The notes under the pieces: generated by a model | The model's input: only the letters and a program-made list of their open reading frames with translations | Told to the model about the DNA's origin: nothing | Databases searched by the model: none | Source of the DNA: VBOC01 sp035635475 | Lineage (GTDB): Bacteria > Bacteroidota > Ignavibacteria > UBA10030 > SZUA-254 | Direction: 5' to 3' | Assembly (NCBI GenBank): GCA_035635475.1 | Contig: DASQAZ010000115.1 | Coordinates: 1-5,801, forward strand | DNA: 5,801 nt | Shown: positions 1-5,257 of the stretch, piece after piece | How the letters are laid out: each line of letters opens with the position of its first letter | Numbering within the stretch: position 1 is the first letter of the stretch | Translations under genes and position numbers: made by a program

Positions 1-258
1 CCCAAACGCCGACCACGTGCTCCCATCCCACTTGGCAACATAATGAGCAGTTACTGTTCCCGCCGTCGTAAATGCTCCTCCCACAAACAGGTCGGTTCCA
101 GCCACCGCGAGTGCGAACACGCTGCTATTTACCCCCAAACCAACTTTGGACCAATTAAGGCCGTTCCACCTGGCAATATATTTGGCACCTGATGCACCGG
201 CAGACACAAAATTTCCTCCGACGTAAACGTCAGATCCGATTATCGCGATGGCATAGAC
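1..258 (-). repeat. Tandem protein repeat units of about 46 residues (propeller blades)
   Basis: Residues 126-171 (258 down to 121) and 172-211 (120 down to the edge) of the minus-strand protein align without gaps. Shared positions include the VGG turn followed by x-F, the AG pair, the A-[KR]-W-[DN]-G motif and the closing W-S. The two copies have diverged at the DNA level, so this is a protein-level repeat rather than a recent duplication. More copies are expected beyond the left edge. Confidence 0.75.
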
Positions 259-633
259 TTGGCCGGTGATGCCCGGGAATCGGAAGCGACTGTCCCATGA
301 CGTATCTGCAAGAGAGGAAGTGCCGGCTACACCTGCAGGCATCGAAGTCCGCTCACCAGTCGGACTCACAGCCGTCGCCGACGTAAATTTTTGCTTCCGA
401 TTCAGGCTCGGGGTTCTCGTGCGCACAAATCGTGGCGAGCCGTTCCGGCCTGACACTATCGTCCATCCCGAGGGGTCGAGGGTCCCAGAAAACCCTGGTG
501 GGGTGTTGAGAACGCCGGATGGCGCGAGAAATCTCCCGATTGGGGCGCCCCGCTGCCGAAGATCTGGCTGTTGCGAAAGTAAAATGCTCGAAAACGATGC
601 GAGCAACGCGAGGGCGAAAATTACTCGTTTCAT
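1..633 (-). CDS. Secreted beta-propeller-type repeat protein, 5' part (C-terminus beyond window)
   Basis: The frame is open from an ATG at 633 to the left edge, giving 211 codons with no stop. The protein starts MKRVIFALALLASFSSILLS, a signal peptide with K2/R3, a hydrophobic core at residues 4-19 and likely cleavage near S20. Residues about 21-110 form a Pro/Gly/Thr-rich lead-in (FSGTLDPSGW, NGSPRFV). From residue 126 there are about 46-residue repeats with the pattern V-[YF]-A-[IL]-A, D-[VL]-[YF]-VGG-x-F, [YH]-[IV]-A-[KR]-W-[DN]-G, W-S; one is complete and the second is cut by the edge. This repeat is common in surface proteins of Ignavibacteria-like and other FCB bacteria, where it is thought to build a propeller; function is unknown. 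By analogy a T9SS sorting domain may lie at the unseen C-terminus (inference). The start is backed by AGGGG at 644-640, 6 nt away, and by a promoter at 729-701. It is transcribed divergently from the gene at 1115. Confidence is high that it is coding, moderate for the fold. Confidence 0.88.
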   Translation of the reverse strand, partial: MKRVIFALALLASFSSILLSQQPDLRQRGAPIGRFLAPSGVLNTPPGFSGTLDPSGWTIVSGRNGSPRFVRTRTPSLNRKQKFTSATAVSPTGERTSMPAGVAGTSSLADTSWDSRFRFPGITGQVYAIAIIGSDVYVGGNFVSAGASGAKYIARWNGLNWSKVGLGVNSSVFALAVAGTDLFVGGAFTTAGTVTAHYVAKWDGSTWSAFG

Positions 634-640
634 ATGAAAC
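627..640. repeat. 14-bp perfect palindrome over the start codon
   Basis: GTTTCATATGAAAC equals its own reverse complement and is centred on the CATATG that contains the start codon of the minus-strand gene. It could bind a dimeric regulator or form a short 4-bp hairpin in the mRNA, but it also follows partly from the common ATG-AAA gene start. A palindrome of this length is expected by chance roughly once in several kilobases, so function is uncertain. Confidence 0.3.
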
Positions 641-700
641 CCCTATGGAAGATTCGTTACCGGAGAAATCCGTCTTGGTAATCGCCGGGACAGCTTTGCT

Positions 701-729
701 AATATATGCTGGTCGCGGGGGTTAGACAA
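701..729 (-). promoter_or_regulatory. Candidate sigma70-type promoter for the left, minus-strand gene
   Basis: Read on the minus strand, TTGTCT (729-724, 4 of 6 matches to TTGACA) is followed by a 17-nt spacer and TATATT (706-701, 5 of 6 matches to TATAAT). Transcription would start near 694, giving a leader of about 60 nt before the ATG at 633. Spacing and direction fit the gene well. The assignment assumes a housekeeping sigma factor with E. coli-like preference, which is not certain in FCB bacteria. Confidence 0.5.
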
Positions 730-995
730 TCACGCATTTGCGGGAAAAGTGATGAAATTAAGACCTGACATGGGGTTCGGATCGCAAAACGGAGCTTCGA
801 TTCAGCCACGAATACCTGCAAAAGGTTTCCCGCGCCGGATGGGAACACTAATGCAACATCAGCGAAAGAGCAGGGTGGGAGTGCGTATTCTCGCTTCGGT
901 TGGAAAGAATTCTCAAGAACCACTAGACCCTGAATCTAGCGCGTCTGTCAATTCCGCCATCCGGGCATGATTTGATCAATTTTGTTCTCAATCTT

Positions 996-1024
996 TTGAC
1001 ATTGATGACGTGCATCGTTAACTT
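996..1024 (+). promoter_or_regulatory. Candidate promoter for the T9SS cargo gene
   Basis: A perfect TTGACA (996-1001) is followed after 17 nt by TAACTT (1019-1024), a poor -10 box matching 3 of 6 positions. Transcription would start near 1031, giving a leader of about 85 nt. A TTGATCAA palindrome at 972-979 lies 16 nt upstream of the -35 box. The strong -35 with a weak -10 may mean an activated promoter or a chance match. Confidence 0.35.
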
Positions 1025-1114
1025 AAAGCTCGGGGGGAATACCAGCACTCCTCGTTGCACGACAGTTTCTTGTATTCATAGCAAGGTTTAGATCAGCGTA
1101 CTTGGAGGCGACCC

Positions 1115-3994
1115 GTGTTCTATTGGCCTTTTCGCATGAAATCATTTCCGCTTGGCTTAACCGCTCTCGCCCTGCTTCTTACTGGAACCATCCATGCGCA
1201 GTATATACCCCGCGCCGAGTTTGGTGACCCGGCTGTCCGGTTGCGATCTACGATTGACACAAACCTAATCCGGACCAGCATTTACAATTTTGGATTCTCC
1301 GGACGGACAGGCGTCGGCCAGGGTGTTCCATTCGAGTGGCCCAAAAATACAGGCCGAGATTACATCGCACTGCGAGGCATGTTTGTGGGCGGCGAAGTCA
1401 GAGACGAGCATGGGGATACCATCCACATAGTGTCTGTTCCGGCATTCCGCCAGAACCTTGCGACGGGAGGTGACTGGAATTTCAATCCTATCCCTGAGTA
1501 CATGAATCCTGCGCGGCTGTCGATCGCGCGGAGTAATGATCCAACGGGCTGGCCCGCGGTTTGGCCCGATAAGCTCAGCGATGGGATCGATCCAGGTTGG
1601 CCCGGTTCCTGGAATGGTCTCTACGGAAAGAACCAATTCTTCGCGGGGACTGAGCTTTATTACCACTATTCGGACAACGTATACAACCGATATCAGTACT
1701 ACCCAGACAGCACAAACCATTCGCGTGCTGGTTTGGGGATCGTTGTGAGTGAGCGGGTCATCGAGTGGGATGATCCTCTCCTGAAAAATGTAATAATCAC
1801 CGTTTCCGATATCTATAATGCGGGCACCCGAGATATCGACAAGGTCGGCATCACCTTATGGATTGCCGACCTCATCGGCGGGGACGGTGATTCTCAGGAT
1901 GATATTATTGCGTACAATCTCCAGAAGAGAGTCGTTGTGATGGAAGATCGTGACGGCATCAGCAGCAACCCAGCATTTCAGGGGGCCGTAGTGGGGCAGG
2001 TGGGACTGGCTTTTCTCAATACCCCCGACGACCTCGGAATCGGCAGCGTGCAGTATGTGCCTGCGGGAGCGGTGAATTTTTCGACGGTTGCCGATGCATA
2101 TCTTTGGAGTGTCATGACCCCCGGCACCTTTGTCGATACGTCTTCTCCCCAATGGGGGGATTACGACTTGTATGCTTCCGTCGGTCCCTTCGCACTCCAT
2201 GCAGGCGAGGCGAAACGATTGACGACCGCGCTCGTCTTTGTTCCCGGTCAGTCGCCAGGTCCTCCCGATCCGGCACGCGTCTACCGAGCCGTGGACACTC
2301 TAAGAAACATCCTGCCTCGCGGGCCTCAAGGTAACATCGTTCCCGTGTCGCTGATTTCGCCCGCCAAGGGGCAAGTAGTCCTCGATACGACGACGATCCG
2401 GTGGATCGCGGGCGGCGGGGACACAGCCCTAAAAGTTTCCATCATGATCAGCAGCGACCTTGGAGATAACTGGAGTATGCTGGCAGGATTCCAGCCCAAT
2501 AACGGATCCTACCAGTGGTCCACGGGCTCCTTTCCGGCAGGTATATTTTACAAGCTGCGATTGCTCGCTTCGGATACCACGAGCATCGGATTCAGCGTTA
2601 TGGACAGTACATTCACAATACGATCCGCACAACAGGTCGCACCGCAAGTCCGCCTAGACAAGTCAATGATTGCAAAATCGTTCCACAGCTTGGTTCCGGT
2701 CCGCTGGATGGCGGGTGATGCTGACGGTGATACTGTATGGATTGACCTCTACTGTAAAATCGAAGGTGTCTTCGGTTGGACGCCCATCTCGGCCGGCGTG
2801 TCAAACACGGGAGAATACATCTGGAATTCGACCTCATTTCCCGAAGGTAGCAGATACTTTATCGAAGCCCGCGTCCGGGATGGGTTCGACTCGATCGCCG
2901 TTGACAGCGTTGGGCCATTCGAAGTTCATAGCGTTCGGTATGGCTTGAGCGATTCAGCATCGGTTCAGCGGACAACCATCGGGACTGGGCCTATCGAGGT
3001 TCACATTGCGGACACGTCCCAGCTCACCGGTCACACATACAATCTTCAGTTTTCGGTTTCTGCCGATTCCGGGACACGCTTCGCAGTGATCGATCAGAAC
3101 ACGAGCAAAGTAGTCATCTCCGATGCGACGGACTTGCGTGGGCTCGCCGAGGGTCCGATCTTTGATGGAATCCGTCTCTTTGTCCGGAACGACAGCCTCT
3201 CATTGGACACGGCAGACTCGCGGTGGCAACGAACGGGCATACTTAAGTATCAGTTCAAGCTTTTGCGGTTGGGATTCAGCTCTGGCGTGCCGGAACTTGG
3301 CGATTATGATATCGAGATTGGTAATGTGGGGCTGGATACATCAATCGCCATAACAGTCAGCTATCGGCAAGCTCCTTCGAAGCCGGTCAATTTTAGGATC
3401 ACCAACACCTTGACAGGCCGGAAGGTAAGATTCGGTTTTTTCGAAAATGATGGGACGGACGGCAGGTTTACTGCGATGCCTCCGGGTTTCGGAGCGATTT
3501 CGGATCTTATCGTACTGTTAACCACAGTGCACGACTCCCTCGTCCCCTCGTGGGCTTTATCGCTAGATCCGTTTTCCGCCGGAGTAATTCCGGCGACGGG
3601 TGATTCGCTCCGTATCCGCTTCCTGAAGCCGTTCCAACAGGGTGATATGTATCGATTTCAAGCGCTACGCGGAAACATTCTCGCAGTACGGGAGGCAAAC
3701 AGAATTCCGAAGGGCTGGGAGCTCCGGCAGAACTATCCCAACCCCTTTAACCCATCGACGACCATCGGGTTCACACTTCCGACGAAGGCGCATGTACGGC
3801 TGCAGATTTACAATCTTCTCGGACAGCTTGTCGCAACTTTGGTGGATGCCATTGAAGAATCCGGTGCGAGATCGGCGAAATGGAACGCGGGGAACGCTCC
3901 GAGTGGGCTCTACTTCTACCGGCTGGAAGCAACGGATCAGGCTCATCCATCCAGGGTGTTCACGCAGGTGCGGAAAATGGCGCTCGTCAAGTGA
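1115..3994 (+). CDS. Large secreted protein with tandem Ig-like modules and T9SS type A sorting domain
   Basis: This complete 959-residue protein is probably exported by Sec and then carried across the outer membrane by the type IX system. The signal peptide covers residues 1-28, with a core LGLTALALLLTG and probable cleavage IHA|Q. Residues 30-400 form a Trp/Asp-rich region: a GWPAVWPDK...GWPGSWNGLYGK stretch near 145-172, an EWDDPLLKNVIITVSDIYNAG strand set near 217-237, and an acidic GGDGDSQDD at 255-263 that could bind calcium (inference). Residues 408-502 and 510-605 are two related Ig-like modules, and 606-860 is a beta-rich region I do not recognise. Residues 866-959 are the sorting domain: NYPNPFNPST (873-882), IYNLLGQLV, SGLYFYRLEA and the terminal RKMALVK. 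Only one cysteine (C547) is present. The GTG start is preferred because GGAGG (1104-1108) lies 6 nt upstream; the ATG at 1136 (M8) would still keep the signal peptide but lacks a ribosome binding site. No enzymatic motif is visible, so an adhesive or structural surface role is a guess. Confidence 0.93.
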   Translation: MFYWPFRMKSFPLGLTALALLLTGTIHAQYIPRAEFGDPAVRLRSTIDTNLIRTSIYNFGFSGRTGVGQGVPFEWPKNTGRDYIALRGMFVGGEVRDEHGDTIHIVSVPAFRQNLATGGDWNFNPIPEYMNPARLSIARSNDPTGWPAVWPDKLSDGIDPGWPGSWNGLYGKNQFFAGTELYYHYSDNVYNRYQYYPDSTNHSRAGLGIVVSERVIEWDDPLLKNVIITVSDIYNAGTRDIDKVGITLWIADLIGGDGDSQDDIIAYNLQKRVVVMEDRDGISSNPAFQGAVVGQVGLAFLNTPDDLGIGSVQYVPAGAVNFSTVADAYLWSVMTPGTFVDTSSPQWGDYDLYASVGPFALHAGEAKRLTTALVFVPGQSPGPPDPARVYRAVDTLRNILPRGPQGNIVPVSLISPAKGQVVLDTTTIRWIAGGGDTALKVSIMISSDLGDNWSMLAGFQPNNGSYQWSTGSFPAGIFYKLRLLASDTTSIGFSVMDSTFTIRSAQQVAPQVRLDKSMIAKSFHSLVPVRWMAGDADGDTVWIDLYCKIEGVFGWTPISAGVSNTGEYIWNSTSFPEGSRYFIEARVRDGFDSIAVDSVGPFEVHSVRYGLSDSASVQRTTIGTGPIEVHIADTSQLTGHTYNLQFSVSADSGTRFAVIDQNTSKVVISDATDLRGLAEGPIFDGIRLFVRNDSLSLDTADSRWQRTGILKYQFKLLRLGFSSGVPELGDYDIEIGNVGLDTSIAITVSYRQAPSKPVNFRITNTLTGRKVRFGFFENDGTDGRFTAMPPGFGAISDLIVLLTTVHDSLVPSWALSLDPFSAGVIPATGDSLRIRFLKPFQQGDMYRFQALRGNILAVREANRIPKGWELRQNYPNPFNPSTTIGFTLPTKAHVRLQIYNLLGQLVATLVDAIEESGARSAKWNAGNAPSGLYFYRLEATDQAHPSRVFTQVRKMALVK
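2336..2929 (+). repeat. Two tandem Ig-like modules inside the T9SS cargo protein
   Basis: Residues 408-502 and 510-605 share an ordered motif set: [IV]-R-W-[IM]-A-G with Gly/Asp-rich residues ending in DT; a Trp and G-x-x-x-N-x-G-x-Y-x-W; S-F-P-x-G with a following Tyr; A-x-D; and a closing DS with F-[TE]-[IV]. The layout resembles the Ig-like/Kre9-KNH-type beta-sandwich modules common in secreted bacterial proteins. The copies are clearly diverged, which indicates an old duplication. Confidence 0.65.
3710..3991 (+). other. T9SS type A C-terminal sorting domain
   Basis: Residues 866-959 of the cargo protein match the well-known sorting signal (TIGR04183-type): ELRQNYPNPFNPSTTIGFTL, then a V-R-L-x-IYNLLGQLV strand pair, a W-N-A-G turn, SGLYFYRLEA and the ending RKMALVK. 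In studied T9SS bacteria this domain targets the protein to the outer-membrane translocon, where it is cleaved and the cargo is usually attached to the surface or released. Its presence implies a T9SS elsewhere in the genome. Confidence 0.93.
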
Positions 3995-4031
3995 GCGGCA
4001 TTAGAATTAACTAGTCTTAGAGGAGTTTAAA

Positions 4032-4913
4032 ATGAATAACGACGGCACGTCTGGCGGCTGGATCATCCTTGGAATTATTGCAATTATAGTTTTCCTCATT
4101 GGCATACGAATTGTCCGGCCGACGAACAGGGGGCTGGTTGAACGGCTCGGGAAGTATAGAAAATTTGCCGAGCCCGGATTTCATTGGATTATACCTGTGA
4201 TCGAGAAAATATACCGTGTCAACATCACCGAACAGATGATAAACGCCGAGCCGCAGGAGATCATAACCAACGACAACCTTAACGCGGTTGTTGATGCGCA
4301 GATCTATTTTAAGGTGAAGGCGGACGAAGAAAACGTGAGGAATTCCCAGTACAACGTGAATAACGTCACGTTTCAGATTGTCAATCTTGCGCGAACAACG
4401 CTGAGAAATATCATCGGAACGATGACACTAAAATCTGCGAACAGCGAACGAGGGCGGATCAATGATGAACTCCATGCCATCTTGATAAAAGAGACCACGA
4501 CGTGGGGCATTGACATTGTAAGGGCGGAACTGAAGGAAATCGACCCGCCGAAGGATGTGCAGGAGACGATGAACAAGATTGTTAAGGCCGAAAATGAGAA
4601 GATAGCGGCAATAGACTTTGCGACAGCCGCGGAAACAACGGCCGACGGACTGAAAAGGGCTGAAATAAAGAAGGCAGAAGGTATTCGGCAAGCGAGGATC
4701 CTACAGGCGGAAGGCGAGGCGGAGGCGATCCAACTTGTCAATGAAGCGGCGAACAAGTACTTTATTGGAAATGCGCAGCTTCTGAAAAGACTGGAAACTG
4801 CCCAGGCGGCGTTGGAAAAGAATGCCAAGGTGATCGTACCGAGTGGCGCGGACCTCGTGAACGTGATTGGAGATCTTGCGGGGGTTGTGCCGCTGAAAAA
4901 GGACTCGCAATGA
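4032..4913 (+). CDS. SPFH/band 7 domain protein (slipin/stomatin-like)
   Basis: This 293-residue protein is of normal length for small bacterial and archaeal slipins. Residues 9-27 form one N-terminal membrane segment. It is followed by the SPFH domain: RPTNRGLVERLGKY (29-42), PGFHWIIPVIEKIYRVN (48-64), VDAQIYFKV (87-95), the RTTLRNIIG element (121-129) and ELKEIDPPKDVQETM (166-180). A long Ala/Glu/Lys-rich helix (about 180-240, including AEGIRQARILQAEGEAEAIQ) is the usual coiled coil for oligomerisation. IVPSGADLVNVIGDLAG near the end is also typical of the family. Such proteins form large membrane rings and are linked to membrane microdomains and to control of membrane proteases; the exact role here is unknown. 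AGGAG (4021-4025) lies 6 nt before the ATG. The gene follows the T9SS cargo gene by 37 nt with no terminator between, so co-transcription is likely. The usual NfeD-family partner is not adjacent on either side. Subfamily (slipin, paraslipin or QmcA-like) is not resolved. Confidence 0.93.
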   Translation: MNNDGTSGGWIILGIIAIIVFLIGIRIVRPTNRGLVERLGKYRKFAEPGFHWIIPVIEKIYRVNITEQMINAEPQEIITNDNLNAVVDAQIYFKVKADEENVRNSQYNVNNVTFQIVNLARTTLRNIIGTMTLKSANSERGRINDELHAILIKETTTWGIDIVRAELKEIDPPKDVQETMNKIVKAENEKIAAIDFATAAETTADGLKRAEIKKAEGIRQARILQAEGEAEAIQLVNEAANKYFIGNAQLLKRLETAQAALEKNAKVIVPSGADLVNVIGDLAGVVPLKKDSQ

Positions 4914-4963
4914 GTGTTGTTTCATAATTATTCCCCTTCCCGATGCGCCCGTCTCCTCGGGGC

Positions 4964-4989
4964 CCGTTCCGCCGGATTATGCGGAACGG
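4964..4989 (+). terminator. Terminator-like hairpin after the SPFH gene
   Basis: CCGTTCCGC (4964-4972) and GCGGAACGG (4981-4989) form a perfect 9-bp stem with an 8-nt loop, 50 nt past the SPFH stop codon. No T-run follows on either strand, so it is not a canonical intrinsic terminator. It could still act as an mRNA 3'-end stabiliser or a weak terminator. It is the strongest stem between the two genes before the leader hairpin at 5203-5231. Confidence 0.35.
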
Positions 4990-5046
4990 TCGAACTCGTG
5001 ATTCGGGAGATCCGGGCACCGCCCAACCACTAATCAAATTTCATTA

Positions 5047-5064
5047 CCTCCCCTCCTCTTTTTC
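5047..5064 (+). other. Pyrimidine tract complementary to the downstream Shine-Dalgarno
   Basis: The stretch is nearly pure C/T. Within it, CCCTCCTCT (5051-5059) is the exact reverse complement of AGAGGAGGG (5243-5251), which includes the ribosome binding site of the gene at 5258. In a read-through transcript the two could pair over 9 bp, about 180 nt apart. Transcripts starting at the candidate promoter (5132-5160) would lack it. The match may simply reflect low complexity, since any such tract resembles an anti-Shine-Dalgarno sequence. Confidence 0.3.
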
Positions 5065-5100
5065 AACTAGCTCGTTCCCCCGCAATTCGTTCAGGTGATT

Positions 5101-5121
5101 GCTGTAAATCAAATTTACTGC
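5101..5121. promoter_or_regulatory. Operator-like inverted repeat
   Basis: GTAAAT-CAA-ATTTAC (5104-5118) is a perfect 6-bp inverted repeat with a 3-nt centre. The flanks extend it to 9-bp arms with a single mismatch (GC-T...T-GC). It ends 10 nt before the candidate -35 box at 5132, about 50 to 65 nt upstream of the presumed transcription start, where activators often bind. It lacks a T-tract, and its AT-rich arms suit protein binding better than termination. The cognate regulator is unknown. Confidence 0.4.
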
Positions 5122-5131
5122 CTTTACCCGA

Positions 5132-5160
5132 TTGATTTTCTTCGCGACATTCTCTATCGT
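5132..5160 (+). promoter_or_regulatory. Candidate promoter for the sialidase-like gene
   Basis: TTGATT (5132-5137, 4 of 6 matches) and TATCGT (5155-5160, 4 of 6) are separated by exactly 17 nt. The start would be near 5167, giving a leader of about 90 nt that begins just before the hairpins described below. The location between the inverted repeat and the structured leader is coherent, but neither box is strong. Confidence 0.4.
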
Positions 5161-5170
5161 GAAGTAGAAT

Positions 5171-5251
5171 CTGTCCTCGGGTGACAGGAAATTTTAAGGA
5201 CGCTCTCGCAGAAGAGTTTGCTTCTCGAGAGGCAATCAACCGAGAGGAGGG
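5171..5251 (+). promoter_or_regulatory. Structured 5' leader with alternative pairings at the ribosome binding site
   Basis: CTGTC/GACAG (5171-5175 with 5183-5187) forms a small hairpin. CTCTCG (5203-5208) and AGAAG (5210-5214) pair with CTTCT (5221-5225) and CGAGAG (5226-5231), making an 11-bp stem with one bulged C and a 6-nt loop. A competing pairing joins CTTCTCG (5221-5227) to CGAGAGG (5241-5247, one G-U pair) and covers the 5' part of the Shine-Dalgarno GAGGAGG (5244-5250). The two stems share 5221-5227, so they exclude each other: the larger frees the ribosome binding site and the smaller hides it. It matches no riboswitch class I recognise. The pairings are seen directly; a switching role is inference. 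Confidence 0.4.
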
Positions 5252-5257
5252 CTTACC

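Larger units (their letters stand above)
634..1114. other. Divergent intergenic region, no gene seen
   Basis: About 480 nt separate the two divergent gene starts. Both strands contain only short open frames (73-74 codons at most) without a convincing ribosome binding site, signal peptide or recognisable motif. The stretch holds the two outward-facing promoter candidates (701-729 and 996-1024), a TTGATCAA palindrome at 972-979 just upstream of the right-hand -35 box, and a small inverted repeat CTAGA/TCTAG at 923-939. No tRNA, terminator-like stem with a T-tract, or mobile-element end was seen. The stretch from about 740 to 960 remains unexplained. Confidence 0.6.

Noticed and set aside
266..637. 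Plus-strand open frame of 123 codons over the left gene
   Set aside because: It lies antisense to the minus-strand gene that has a signal peptide and clear repeats. Its Arg/Pro-rich translation resembles no protein family and it has no ribosome binding site.
923..939. CTAGA/TCTAG inverted repeat
   Set aside because: The arms are only 5 bp with a 7-nt spacer, it has no clear relation to either promoter, and it is expected by chance.
699..970. Overlapping open frames of 73-74 codons on both strands in the intergenic region
   Set aside because: Neither has a good ribosome binding site or recognisable motif, and the minus-strand one overlaps the promoter candidate at 701-729.
4373..4925. Antisense open frames over the SPFH gene (151, 87 and 74 codons)
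   Set aside because: The plus-strand SPFH protein is unambiguous. The antisense frames are composition artefacts, although the one starting at 4925 has a purine-rich stretch upstream.
5014..5024. GGGC-ACC-GCCC mini-hairpin as a terminator
   Set aside because: The stem is only 4 bp and no T-run follows directly; the T5 at 5059-5063 is too far away.
5030..5044. Minus-strand mini-frame MKFD with a strong purine-rich site just upstream
   Set aside because: It stops after four codons, and the apparent ribosome binding site is just the complement of the pyrimidine tract.
4943..5098. 51-codon plus-strand frame after the SPFH gene
   Set aside because: It has no ribosome binding site, and its Arg/Pro/Ser-rich translation runs through the hairpin and the pyrimidine tract.
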